Made by a program: the position numbers and the translations under genes
In this document: piece after piece, positions 43,982 through 53,023 of the stretch
Position numbering within the stretch: position 1 is the stretch's first letter
How the letters are laid out: every line of letters begins with the position of its first letter
Assembly (NCBI GenBank): GCA_028284395.1
Contig: JANQRV010000224.1
Location: 1-64,000 of the forward strand
DNA length: 64,000 nt
From: Saprospiraceae bacterium
GTDB taxonomy: Bacteria; Bacteroidota; Bacteroidia; Chitinophagales; Saprospiraceae
Reading direction: 5' to 3'
The notes under the pieces: generated by a model
Databases searched by the model: none
What the model saw: only the letters and a program-made list of their open reading frames with translations
Told to the model about the DNA's origin: nothing

Positions 43982-46095
43982 TGAAACAAATCATACAGGA
44001 CTTAAAATCAGGGAAAACCATTCTGGAAGAAGTGCCTGCACCTACGGTAAGAAAAGGGCATGTCTTAATACAAACAACAAGGAGTTTAGTTTCTTTGGGA
44101 ACCGAGAGAATGCTGGTTGAATTCGGCAAGGCTAATTTGATAGCGAAGGCACGGCAACAACCGGACAAGGTCAAGATGGTGTTAGACAAAATCCAGACTG
44201 ACGGTCTTGTTCCGACATTAGAGGCAGTATTCAATAAGTTGGGACAACCACTGCCATTGGGCTATTGTAATGTAGGAAAAGTGGTAGCTGTGGGGCAAAA
44301 TGTTTCCGGGTTTAAGGTGGGAGACCGGGTGGCGTCCAACGGACCCCATGCTGAATTTGTGACCGTCCCTAAGAATTTGGTTGCAAAGGTTCCAGACGAG
44401 GTGAGCGATGAAGAAGCGGCGTTTACCGTGATCGGTGCTATAGGGTTGCAAGGCGTTCGTCTTTTAAGGCCGACTTTTGGTGAAACCATTGTCGTCGTGG
44501 GATTGGGGTTGATTGGTCTGATTGCCGCGGAACTACTGCTTGCCAGTGGGTGTCGGGTCATTGGTTTGGACTTTGATGAAGAAAAATTAAGACTCGCCCG
44601 TTCAAAGGGGGCTATCACACTGAATGCCGGAAATGGAGCTGATCCAGTAGCCTTCGCTAAAACATTGACTAACAGCATTGGTGTAGATGGGGTCTTGATT
44701 ACAGCCTCAAGTAAAAGCCAGGAAATAATTAGCCAGGCCGCACAAATGTCTCGTAAGCGTGGCCGTATCATCCTTGTTGGAGTAATTGGTTTAAACCTCA
44801 ACCGTGCTGAATTTTATGAGAAAGAACTCACTTTCCAAGTTTCTTGTTCGTATGGCCCTGGTCGTTATGACAGTCAATACGAAGATCACGGTATAGATTA
44901 CCCTTTACCTTTTGTACGATGGACGGAAAACAGGAATTTTCAGGCGATTCTTTTTGCAATTGCTTCCGGGAAACTAAGTGTCAGCCCATTGATCTCGGAG
45001 TTGGTCGATTTACAGGACTATAACACGATATATGGCGATATTGGTTCTAAACGCACTATAGCTTCCATTTTGCGTTATCCCGAGTCTTTGGAGCCAGTCA
45101 GGACAGTTGATGTTCATGAAAAACAGTTTGTCGGCAAAAAGGGAGTGATTGGTATTATCGGCGCCGGGAATTTCACTAAAATGACGTTGTTACCAGCTTT
45201 CAGGAATTTGGGCGCTAACTTGAAATATATCGTCAGTGCAGGAGGCGTCAATGCCACCGTGATGGCCCAGAAGCACGGAATAGCAAAAAGCACTACTGAT
45301 TTTGAAGAGGTGCTTGCTGACGATGAAGTTGATACCATCATGATTACGACTCGGCACAATTTACATGCTTCAATGATCGTGGCAGCTCTGAATGCAGGAA
45401 AACATGTGTTTGTAGAAAAACCATTGGCCACCAATCAGCTTGGCCTTGATCAAATTATTCAGGCTTATAAAGGCCGGAAACAGAAAGTTCTGGTCGGTTT
45501 CAATCGAAGGTTTTCCCCCCATGTGCAACAGATAAAGAAATTGATTCGGGCTGGTAAGACGCCAATGCATGTCGTTGCAACAATGAATGCAGGTTTTGTC
45601 CCAGGGGAATCCTGGGTTCAAGACATGGAGGTTGGGGGAGGAAGAATTATCGGTGAGGCTTGCCACTACATAGATTTGATAACATTCTTGACCGGCTGCC
45701 AAGTGAAATCGGTTTGCATGAATACCATGGGTGAACCAAATGAAAATACGGACAATGCGACTATTCTACTTAGATACGATAATGGGAGTAATGGAGTAAT
45801 CAATTACTTTTCTAACGGCAATAAAGCCTATCCAAAAGAGCGCGTTGAAGTTTTTGTAGAAGGAAAGATCTTGATTCTCGATAATTTTCGCGTTTTAAAA
45901 GGATATGGTTTCAAGGGGTTTTCAACTTTAAAAACTAAGTTGGACAAGGGACACCGGACACAATTTACCAGTTTTATTGATAATGTGAAGACTGGGGGGG
46001 CGGAACTGATTCCCTTTGCGGATTTAGTTAATACGACACAGGCCAGCTTTGCCGCAATCGAATCCATGAAGAAAAATTCCTGGATTGAGCTTTAA
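43981..46095 (+). CDS. Two-domain oxidoreductase: MDR dehydrogenase plus Gfo/Idh/MocA
   Basis: A 704-aa fusion. The N-terminal half (about 1-350) is a medium-chain dehydrogenase with GYCNVGKVVAVG, VGDRVASNGPHAEFV and the Rossmann motif VVGLGLIGLIAAELL. The C-terminal half (about 375-704) is a Gfo/Idh/MocA oxidoreductase with GIIGAGNFTKMTLLP and FVEKPLATN, where the Glu-Lys-Pro is the family signature. I place the start at 43981, overlapping the epimerase stop by 1 bp; a longer frame from 43918 lies inside that gene. Such fusions occur with heparinase-like and WecB genes in polysaccharide loci, from memory. The sugar modified is not known, but two redox sites could carry out a net epimerisation or a dehydrogenation-reduction pair. 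Confidence 0.85.
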   Translation: MKQIIQDLKSGKTILEEVPAPTVRKGHVLIQTTRSLVSLGTERMLVEFGKANLIAKARQQPDKVKMVLDKIQTDGLVPTLEAVFNKLGQPLPLGYCNVGKVVAVGQNVSGFKVGDRVASNGPHAEFVTVPKNLVAKVPDEVSDEEAAFTVIGAIGLQGVRLLRPTFGETIVVVGLGLIGLIAAELLLASGCRVIGLDFDEEKLRLARSKGAITLNAGNGADPVAFAKTLTNSIGVDGVLITASSKSQEIISQAAQMSRKRGRIILVGVIGLNLNRAEFYEKELTFQVSCSYGPGRYDSQYEDHGIDYPLPFVRWTENRNFQAILFAIASGKLSVSPLISELVDLQDYNTIYGDIGSKRTIASILRYPESLEPVRTVDVHEKQFVGKKGVIGIIGAGNFTKMTLLPAFRNLGANLKYIVSAGGVNATVMAQKHGIAKSTTDFEEVLADDEVDTIMITTRHNLHASMIVAALNAGKHVFVEKPLATNQLGLDQIIQAYKGRKQKVLVGFNRRFSPHVQQIKKLIRAGKTPMHVVATMNAGFVPGESWVQDMEVGGGRIIGEACHYIDLITFLTGCQVKSVCMNTMGEPNENTDNATILLRYDNGSNGVINYFSNGNKAYPKERVEVFVEGKILILDNFRVLKGYGFKGFSTLKTKLDKGHRTQFTSFIDNVKTGGAELIPFADLVNTTQASFAAIESMKKNSWIEL

Positions 46096-48001
46096 TTCTG
46101 TTGGATTGCAAAAGGTAAGAATCCTCTGGCAAGTTTTCCGAAATATGGGATTTCGGTATTTCCTGTTTCGTTCTTGGTATGAAATCATGCGCAAGTCCGG
46201 TATTTTGCAAAAGAGGTTTCCGACGGATCCGCCTATCAGAAAGTTTATTGCTTTGAATGAATGGCGAAAGTTGCCGGTAAATTTCTTTTTCCAAAGCAAA
46301 GCCGATCTGGCTTTTTCTCCCGACCCACAAAGAACTCTCGAAAAAAAGGCTCGCCAGATCCTAGAAGGTAAAGTCGAATTTTTCAGCTCGATCACGTATA
46401 ACCTGGGATTGGATTACGATTGGGTGACCAATCCGGATACGCATTATCGATACGACGTCGGCAGACATTGGACAACTGTCGCAGATTTTTCAAAAGAAGC
46501 AGGAGATATCAAATACGTTTGGGAAAAGTCCCGTTTTTCCTACTTATATACACTTTTTAGATACGATTATCATTTTGATCAAGATTGTTCAGACTTTGTT
46601 TTTGAAGAAATTGACAGTTGGATTGAGGCCAATCCAATCAATCAAGGACCGAATTACAAATGCAGCCAAGAAATATCTTTGCGAATTATGAATTGGCTTT
46701 TTTGTCTATATTTTTATCGAGATTCTGAGCAACTGACTGAAGAACGGTTTCAACGCATTATTCATGCCATCTATTGGCAACTAAAACATGTCTATCAGAA
46801 TATCAATTTTTCCAGGATCGCAGTAAGAAACAATCATGCCATTACCGAAACGCTAATGCTCTATTTGGGAGGTCTTTTTTTTCCCTTTTTTCCGGAGTCG
46901 AGGATTTGGAAGAAGAAGGGCAAAAACTGGTTTGAGCAGGAAATCGCGTATCAGATTTATGAAGACGGCACCTTCTTGCAATTTTCTCATAATTATCATC
47001 GAGTAGTGGTTCAGTTATTGTCATGGGCGCTTTATTTATCTCGAGCTAATCAGGAAAAATTCAAGCAGGTGGTGTACGAAAGAGCACGAATGACACTTCG
47101 ATACCTAGCAGGAGTTCTGATGACACCGGACGGGCACCTACCGAACTACGGGGCAAATGATGGGGCTTTGTTTTTTAAATTGAACAATGCCACCTATCGC
47201 GATTATCGCCCCCAATTCAATGCCTTGTACTTTTACCTGAATAAAAAAGTGAAATACCCGGAGTACACCGAAGATATCTGTTGGTATTCGGGTAGCGAAA
47301 ATGGGCTTGAAAACTGCTTTTCCGCTTTGCAAAACGAGCCGCTACAGGAGTTTGTAAAGGGAGGCATTTATGTGATCAGGGAAAATTCTTCTTCTTTAAC
47401 TTTTATAAAATGTACAGGTTACAAGGACCGGCCCTCTCATGCGGATAATCTACATTTGGATATCTGGGTTAGTGGGAAGAACATCCTCAGGGATATGGGA
47501 AGTTACCGTTATAATGCCGATCCGGATTTGGTGGCATATTTCAATGGGACTAGTGCTCACAATACGGTGACCTTAGGAGAATTCGATCAAATGGAAAAGG
47601 GGCCAAGGTTCATTTGGATGAATTGGTCGAGAGCGATCTCGTCGGAATTGGAAGAACGGGAGTATTACTTCCGTTTCGAAGGAAAGATTACTGCTTTTCC
47701 GCAAGTAGGAAAGAAGGTCTTTCACCATCGAGAGGTTAAAAAATACAAAGGAACTCTCAAGTGGGAAATTGCCGACCATCTGTATCACGACACTGCTCTG
47801 CCGATGAAACAATGGTGGAACATTTGTGATGACTTTTATGATGCTTTTGATATCAAGGCTATCGATGAAGAGGGAAATTCAATAGTGCCGAGAATTCGAA
47901 AGGGGTTCTATTCTGACCTCTATGGAGTCAAAAAAGAAAGCAAGGCAGTGCTCTTCGAAACAAATAGTAAAAGAATACTCACTACGATTCAAGCTATATG
48001 A
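46085..48001 (+). CDS. Heparinase II/III-family protein in biosynthetic module
   Basis: A 638-aa protein with an alpha-helical toroid domain (SLRIMNWLFCLYFYRD, NNHAITETLMLYLGGLFFPF, FLQFSHNYHRVVVQLLSWAL) and a C-terminal heparinase II/III beta domain (RPSHADNLHLDIWVSGKN, ILRDMGSYRYNAD, GTSAHNTVTLGEFDQM). Asn-His, Tyr-His and His-Ala-Asp positions correspond to the lyase active-site regions. No signal peptide is evident, which is odd for a secreted lyase and suggests cytoplasmic action. The start is uncertain: TTG at 46085 overlaps the previous gene by 11 bp, with TTG at 46106 or ATG at 46145 as alternatives. It is coupled to the next GT by ATGA. Confidence 0.8.
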   Translation: MSFNSVGLQKVRILWQVFRNMGFRYFLFRSWYEIMRKSGILQKRFPTDPPIRKFIALNEWRKLPVNFFFQSKADLAFSPDPQRTLEKKARQILEGKVEFFSSITYNLGLDYDWVTNPDTHYRYDVGRHWTTVADFSKEAGDIKYVWEKSRFSYLYTLFRYDYHFDQDCSDFVFEEIDSWIEANPINQGPNYKCSQEISLRIMNWLFCLYFYRDSEQLTEERFQRIIHAIYWQLKHVYQNINFSRIAVRNNHAITETLMLYLGGLFFPFFPESRIWKKKGKNWFEQEIAYQIYEDGTFLQFSHNYHRVVVQLLSWALYLSRANQEKFKQVVYERARMTLRYLAGVLMTPDGHLPNYGANDGALFFKLNNATYRDYRPQFNALYFYLNKKVKYPEYTEDICWYSGSENGLENCFSALQNEPLQEFVKGGIYVIRENSSSLTFIKCTGYKDRPSHADNLHLDIWVSGKNILRDMGSYRYNADPDLVAYFNGTSAHNTVTLGEFDQMEKGPRFIWMNWSRAISSELEEREYYFRFEGKITAFPQVGKKVFHHREVKKYKGTLKWEIADHLYHDTALPMKQWWNICDDFYDAFDIKAIDEEGNSIVPRIRKGFYSDLYGVKKESKAVLFETNSKRILTTIQAI

Positions 48002-49257
48002 ATATTCTTTTAATTCATCAATATTATCTTGAAAAAGACGACGGCGGCGGATCCCGCTTCAACGAAATGACCCGCCAATGGGGAGAACAAGGCCATCAGG
48101 TGACCGTTTTAGCGGGAATGGTCCATTACGCAACCGGTGCCAAAAGGGACAAATACAAGGGAAAGTATACCCTGGTGGAACGGGAATTCGAAGAAAATGT
48201 GGATGTGATCCGATGTCACGTCTCCGAATCCTATAATAAAAGCTTTCTGGGTAGACTTTGGGGTTATTTCTCATTCGTTTTTTCCAGTGTATATGCAGGT
48301 CTGTTTAAAGCGAAAGGTAAATATGATGTAATTCTCGTCACCTCACCGCCCTTATTTGTCGGGATCACAGCTCTGGTACTCTCCTTCTTCAAGCGAACAC
48401 CATTTGTTTTCGAAGTTAGAGACTTATGGCCGGAATCGGCAATTGATACCGGTGTGCTGACCAATAAAACAATCATTTCTTTGGCTTATTGGTTTGAACG
48501 CCTTATTTACCGTAAATCTACGCTTATCAACGTACTGACCCCTGCATTCAAGCGAAAGTTAATCGAAGAGAAGAACGTGCCGAAGGGAAAAGTTATCTTT
48601 ATTCCCAACGCTGCAGATTTTACACTTTCCGATCAGGTGTTACAGTCATTTGACCGGCAATCATTTAGAAAGGAACATGGTTTTGAAGACAAATTGGTCA
48701 TTATATACGTCGGTGCTCATGGTGTGGCTAATCATTTAATACAAGTTGTTGATACGGCTGAGCTTTTGATAGATAAGGAGCAGGTCTTATTTTTACTGAT
48801 TGGAGGCGGTATGCAGAAGCCCATGTTGATCAAACAAGTAGAAGAAAGGGGGTTGAAAAATGTTAAATTTGTTGACTCTGTTCCTAAGAGTAAGGTTTTT
48901 AAATACATATTGGCCTCCGACCTTGGTGCATCTATCTTAAAAAAGGTGGATACCTTTAAAACGATCTATTCCAATAAGACTTTTGATTATATGGCATGTA
49001 AGAAACCGGTTTTGATGGTTATAGACGGAGTTTCACGGCAACTTGTCGAAGCAGCCGGATGTGGTACCTTTGTCGAACCAGAAAACCCGACGGATTTTGC
49101 GGCTAAAGTTAAAAGTTATCTCGACGCCGACGGCAGACTTTTTACAGAACAAGGAGAATCGGGGTACCAATATGCCAAGAAGCATTTTGACCGTATGGTG
49201 CTGGCTAACAGATACCTGGAGCATTTGCAAGAGGTTGCGGGTCACCAGGAGAAATGA
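47998..49257 (+). CDS. Glycosyltransferase GT4, WbuB-like
   Basis: A 419-aa GT4 enzyme with the N-terminus LLIHQYYLEKDDGGGSRFNE and the WbuB-type segments VTSPPLFVGITAL and FEVRDLWPESAID. The donor domain has IIYVGAHGVANHL and FVDSVPKSKVFKYILASD. The family includes WbuB, proposed to transfer L-FucNAc, and similar HexNAc transferases. It is coupled by ATGA to the heparinase-fold gene and is followed after 3 bp by the acetyltransferase of the bacillosamine-type module. It may therefore add the sugar made by the module at 42842-48001. Confidence 0.88.
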   Translation: MNILLIHQYYLEKDDGGGSRFNEMTRQWGEQGHQVTVLAGMVHYATGAKRDKYKGKYTLVEREFEENVDVIRCHVSESYNKSFLGRLWGYFSFVFSSVYAGLFKAKGKYDVILVTSPPLFVGITALVLSFFKRTPFVFEVRDLWPESAIDTGVLTNKTIISLAYWFERLIYRKSTLINVLTPAFKRKLIEEKNVPKGKVIFIPNAADFTLSDQVLQSFDRQSFRKEHGFEDKLVIIYVGAHGVANHLIQVVDTAELLIDKEQVLFLLIGGGMQKPMLIKQVEERGLKNVKFVDSVPKSKVFKYILASDLGASILKKVDTFKTIYSNKTFDYMACKKPVLMVIDGVSRQLVEAAGCGTFVEPENPTDFAAKVKSYLDADGRLFTEQGESGYQYAKKHFDRMVLANRYLEHLQEVAGHQEK

Positions 49258-49260
49258 TCA

Positions 49261-49893
49261 ATGGATAAAGACATCGTTATAGTAGGCTATTCGGGGCATT
49301 CTTTTGTAGTCATTGACGCTCTTTTGAGAAATGGTCGGACAGTTCAGGGGTATTGCGATAGTGAAGAGAAAGCATGGAATCCGTTTGGGCTAAAATACAT
49401 CGGTAGTGAATCGAGTGATGCGATCATTGAAAGCTTGAAGGGGCAGGATTTGTTTATCACAATCGGGAGTAATCGAATTCGAAGAAAGGTTTTTGAACAT
49501 TTCACCCGAAATGGAGTAGCACTTCGTTGCAATGTAGTGCATCCGTCGGCGGTAATTGCAACGAAGATGACAATGGGAACAGGAGTTTTTGTTAGTGCGA
49601 ATGCCTGTATCAACCCCTTTTCAGAAATCGGAGATCAGGTCATTTGTAATACGGGTGCGATTATAGAGCACGAATGCAAAATCAGTGATTTTTGTCATAT
49701 AGCACCGGGAGCTGTCTTGGCCGGAAACGTGTATCTAGGAGAAGAGTCGTTCGTGGGGGCTAATGCCGTTGTTAAGCAAGGGGTCCGTATCGGTCGGAGG
49801 GTGACGATCGGTGCAGGAACGGTCGTCATCAAAGATATACCTGATGATGTCACGGTAGCTGGAAACCCGGCCAGAATCATTAAATCGGAGTAA
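49261..49893 (+). CDS. PglD/NeuD-family sugar N- or O-acetyltransferase
   Basis: A 210-aa protein with the N-terminal PglD Rossmann-like part (IVIVGYSGHSFVVIDALL) and C-terminal left-handed beta-helix. The catalytic His lies in IIEHECKISDFCHIAPG, followed by GAGTVVIKDIPDD and VAGNPARIIK. In the UDP-diNAc-bacillosamine route PglD acetylates the 4-amino sugar made by PglE. The next gene, starting at the following base, is a PglE-like aminotransferase, and a PglF-type dehydratase is at 51804, which favours that role over O-acetylation of sialic acid. Length is typical. Confidence 0.88.
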   Translation: MDKDIVIVGYSGHSFVVIDALLRNGRTVQGYCDSEEKAWNPFGLKYIGSESSDAIIESLKGQDLFITIGSNRIRRKVFEHFTRNGVALRCNVVHPSAVIATKMTMGTGVFVSANACINPFSEIGDQVICNTGAIIEHECKISDFCHIAPGAVLAGNVYLGEESFVGANAVVKQGVRIGRRVTIGAGTVVIKDIPDDVTVAGNPARIIKSE

Positions 49894-51024
49894 ATGATAC
49901 CTTTATCCCTCCCACATATTGATGGAAATGAATGGCAATACGTGAAAGAGTGCCTGGATACGGGGTGGGTCTCCTCTGCCGGTTCATATGTGAATCGGTT
50001 TGAAGAGGCGGTAGCCAAGTATGTCGGTTCGAAATTCGGAGTCGCCTGTATGAATGGTACATCCGCATTACACATTTCCTTGTTGCTTTGTGGTGTGAAA
50101 AGGAGGGATTATGTAATACTACCGAACATTACCTTTGTCGCTAGTGCCAATTCCATAAAATATACGAATGCTGATCCCATTTTTATTGATGTGGACCCCG
50201 GCACCTGGCAGATGGACCTCGATGTTCTCGAGCAATTTCTGGATAGGGAAACGGTATTGGAAAATGGGCAGACTCTGTTAAAAAATAGTAAACGAGCGAT
50301 AAAGGCAATTATGCCCGTGCACGTGTTGGGAAACATTTGTGACCTGGACCGTTTGATGGATATTGCTAAGCAGTTCAATTTGAGCATTGTTGAAGATAGT
50401 ACCGAATCCTTGGGCTCACTTTATAAGGATCGACATAGTGGCACCTTCGGTACACTTGGTTGTTTCAGTTTTAATGGAAACAAAATCATTACAACCGGAG
50501 GCGGAGGAGTAATTGTGACCAACGATGAATCGCTTGCAAATAGGGCCAAGCATCTGACGACTCAGGCGAAAATATCCTCTTCGGAATACATTCATGATGC
50601 GATCGGCTACAATTATAGGCTGGTTAATGTTTTGGCTGCGATTGGGGTAGCTCAGATGGAGCAACTGCCCAATTTTATTTCAAGAAAAAAACACCTGGAT
50701 GCCTTTTATCGAAATGAATTGGAAGGCGTAGGTGATTTGCGTTTTCAGGAAGTGGAAGATGAGGTCAATCACAATTGCTGGTTGTTCACCATGCAAACAA
50801 AGAGGATGAGGGATTTGTTACAGCATCTAAATGAAAACGGAGTACAGTCTAGGCCGTTTTGGATGCCAATGAATCAGCTTAGCATGTTCACCGATGATAT
50901 CTATGTGACTACTTCGGATCACTCAGCCTGTGTATATGAAACCGCCCTAAGTATTCCAAGTTCGGTCAACATATCCGATCAGCAATTGGAAACGGTAGTT
51001 CGCACCGTTAAATCATTTTTCTGA
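49894..51024 (+). CDS. UDP-4-keto-6-deoxy-HexNAc aminotransferase (PglE/LegC-like)
   Basis: A 376-aa DegT-family PLP aminotransferase. The start IPLSLPHIDGNEWQYVKEC and LDTGWVSSAGSYV are typical of the PglE/LegC group that aminates C4 of UDP-4-keto-6-deoxy-GlcNAc. The PLP-binding Lys197 lies in FSFNGNKIITTGGGG. NGTSALHISLLLCGV and VHVLGNICDLD also match. It starts right after the stop of the PglD-like gene and precedes a PglC-like transferase, so the order acetyltransferase, aminotransferase, phosphoglycosyl transferase, dehydratase makes a bacillosamine-type set. It might also act in legionaminate-like synthesis, but no other Leg genes are seen. Confidence 0.9.
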   Translation: MIPLSLPHIDGNEWQYVKECLDTGWVSSAGSYVNRFEEAVAKYVGSKFGVACMNGTSALHISLLLCGVKRRDYVILPNITFVASANSIKYTNADPIFIDVDPGTWQMDLDVLEQFLDRETVLENGQTLLKNSKRAIKAIMPVHVLGNICDLDRLMDIAKQFNLSIVEDSTESLGSLYKDRHSGTFGTLGCFSFNGNKIITTGGGGVIVTNDESLANRAKHLTTQAKISSSEYIHDAIGYNYRLVNVLAAIGVAQMEQLPNFISRKKHLDAFYRNELEGVGDLRFQEVEDEVNHNCWLFTMQTKRMRDLLQHLNENGVQSRPFWMPMNQLSMFTDDIYVTTSDHSACVYETALSIPSSVNISDQQLETVVRTVKSFF

Positions 51025-51058
51025 TGTAATAATTGTAAAATCCTTGAATTTGCCCCCT

Positions 51059-51754
51059 ATGTACCCATTCGTTAAACGATTCTTCGATATTGTAATTTCC
51101 ATACTTGTGCTTCTGGTAATTCTGCCACTATTATTCTTGGTTGGTATTGTCCTGTCTCTTTCCGGGGAAAGGGAGGTCTTTTATTTTCAGGAAAGAGTCG
51201 GCTGGAAAAATCAACTTTTTTCCATGTGGAAATTTGCAACCATGCTGAAGAATAGCCCCGAGATGAAAGGGGGGATCATTACGGCAGATCGGGATCCCAG
51301 AGTTACTAAGGTTGGCGCTTACCTCCGAAAGACCAAAATCAATGAATTGCCCCAAATCATAAACGTAATTCTGGGTGATATGAGCTTGGTTGGCCCCAGG
51401 CCAGTGGTTTCGAAAGCATTTGCCGAATATCCGGAGACGATTAAATCGCTCATTTACAATGTCCGGCCGGGGGTGACCGGAATCGGTTCCGTGATCTTTA
51501 GAAATGAAGCTGTCCTGATTGGGAAAGTCAAACAAATGGGTAAGGACCCTTGGGAGTTTTACAAAAATGAAATTTATCCATATAAGGGTCAGTTGGAGTC
51601 CTGGTACCAGGAAAAACAATCTTTTGCTACAGATTTTTTCATTTTGATCTTGACAGTCTGGGTTTTGTTTTTTCCCGGAAGCACTTTGCATTACCGGGTT
51701 TTTCCTACGCTGCCACGTCAGGAATTATTTCAGTCAATCCTGCAAATTTCTTGA
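51059..51754 (+). CDS. Initiating phosphoglycosyl transferase (PglC-like), copy 1
   Basis: A 231-aa monotopic phosphoglycosyl transferase that moves a sugar-1-phosphate from UDP to undecaprenyl phosphate. I take the ATG at 51059, giving MYPFVKRFFDIVISIL, which matches copy 2 at 53024; TTG at 51044 is less likely. The re-entrant membrane helix covers about 5-35. YFQERVGWKNQLF, MWKFATM, GDMSLVGPRP and NVRPGVTGIGSV are conserved. The catalytic dyad, Asp-Glu in PglC, reads Asn95-Glu96 here (KINELPQI). The extra C-terminal 40 residues, with a hydrophobic segment, are beyond usual PglC. The partner sugar is likely UDP-diNAc-bacillosamine or a related amino sugar. Confidence 0.88.
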   Translation: MYPFVKRFFDIVISILVLLVILPLLFLVGIVLSLSGEREVFYFQERVGWKNQLFSMWKFATMLKNSPEMKGGIITADRDPRVTKVGAYLRKTKINELPQIINVILGDMSLVGPRPVVSKAFAEYPETIKSLIYNVRPGVTGIGSVIFRNEAVLIGKVKQMGKDPWEFYKNEIYPYKGQLESWYQEKQSFATDFFILILTVWVLFFPGSTLHYRVFPTLPRQELFQSILQIS

Positions 51755-51803
51755 AAATAATGGTAGTATTCTCGCTATTTAAGCCATCCCAAAGTACTAA
51801 AAT

Positions 51804-53018
51804 ATGAATCTTCTGAACCTTGACCAATTTATAAGCGAGCATGTGGTCAAACGACCGTCCAGCTTGTTTGAAACGGACATGCGAGACCATTATTTCCAAT
51901 TAAAAACTGCTGTTAAAGGAAAGGCTGTTTTGGTCATTGGTGGTGCCGGTACGATTGGCAGCTCATTCATTAGAGCAATTCTTGATCTCCGACCGACTAA
52001 GTTGATAGTGGTAGATCTCAGCGAAAATGATTTGACAGAACTTGTAAGGGATCTTCGTAGTTCTGATGACCTGGAGATTCCATCGGAATTCAAGACTTAT
52101 CCGATCGATTTCGGCAGCCCTATTTTTGAGCAGCTTTTGAAATTTCATGGTCCTTTTGAAATCATTGCCAATTTCGCAGCTCACAAACACGTTCGAAGTG
52201 AGAAGGATCCATTTTCCATTGCGGCTATGATTGAAAATAATGTCTTCAAGGCACAGCGGCTACTCCATATGATGAGCGAAAATCCGCCGGAACACTTCTT
52301 TTGCGTTTCTACAGATAAAGCCACGAACCCTGTGAATGTCATGGGCGCAAGCAAGAAACTAATGGAAGAAGTTATATTGAGCTATTGCAATCAAATTCCT
52401 ATCAGGACGGCCAGGTTTGCCAATGTGGCTTTTTCCAATGGAAGCTTACTCTACGGGTATTTAAATCGCCTCATGAAAGGCCAACCGCTCTCTTGTCCGA
52501 GCGATGTGAAGAGATATTTTGTCTCACCACAGGAGAGCGGACAGATTTGTATGATGGCGTGCCTCCTCGGGGATTCCGGGGACATCTATTTCCCGCGTCT
52601 ACAAGGCAGCCAAATGGAATTCTTCAAAGACATTACGGATCGCTTCATTAATTTTCTTGGATACGACGTACACTTATGTAGATCTGAAGAAGAAGCAAAG
52701 TCCATCTCGATCGAAGAGGCCAAACTAAATGGAAAATACCCCGTATATTACTTTCAAACGGATACATCCGGGGAAAAGCTTTTTGAAGAATTCTATACCG
52801 ATTTTGACACTATAGATTTGGAAACATATCAAAATCTTGGTGTCATTAAGAATACTCCTCGTAAGTCAAATGCGGAAGTCCAATTGATGATCGAGGAAAT
52901 GAAAAAAATGCTCTATAGTGACAATTTTACAAAGAAAGACATCATCCAATTAATCCAGTCCTTTATTCCAACTTTTCACCACATCGAAACCGGTAAGAAC
53001 TTGGATCAAAAAATGTAA
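51804..53018 (+). CDS. UDP-GlcNAc 4,6-dehydratase, retaining type, soluble (PglF/WbpM-like)
   Basis: A 404-aa SDR of the polysaccharide_synt_2 group without the N-terminal membrane domain of PglF/WbpM. It has VLVIGGAGTIGSSFIRA, NFAAHKHVRSEKDPFS, and STDKATNPVNVMGASKK. Asp171 and Lys172 are in place and Met180 stands where PseB has Tyr, the pattern of retaining dehydratases that give UDP-4-keto-6-deoxy-D-GlcNAc. About 70 C-terminal residues after FEEFYTDFD form an extra helical tail. It lies between the two PglC-like genes and completes the bacillosamine-type route with the enzymes at 49261 and 49894. Confidence 0.87.
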   Translation: MNLLNLDQFISEHVVKRPSSLFETDMRDHYFQLKTAVKGKAVLVIGGAGTIGSSFIRAILDLRPTKLIVVDLSENDLTELVRDLRSSDDLEIPSEFKTYPIDFGSPIFEQLLKFHGPFEIIANFAAHKHVRSEKDPFSIAAMIENNVFKAQRLLHMMSENPPEHFFCVSTDKATNPVNVMGASKKLMEEVILSYCNQIPIRTARFANVAFSNGSLLYGYLNRLMKGQPLSCPSDVKRYFVSPQESGQICMMACLLGDSGDIYFPRLQGSQMEFFKDITDRFINFLGYDVHLCRSEEEAKSISIEEAKLNGKYPVYYFQTDTSGEKLFEEFYTDFDTIDLETYQNLGVIKNTPRKSNAEVQLMIEEMKKMLYSDNFTKKDIIQLIQSFIPTFHHIETGKNLDQKM

Positions 53019-53023
53019 TATTA

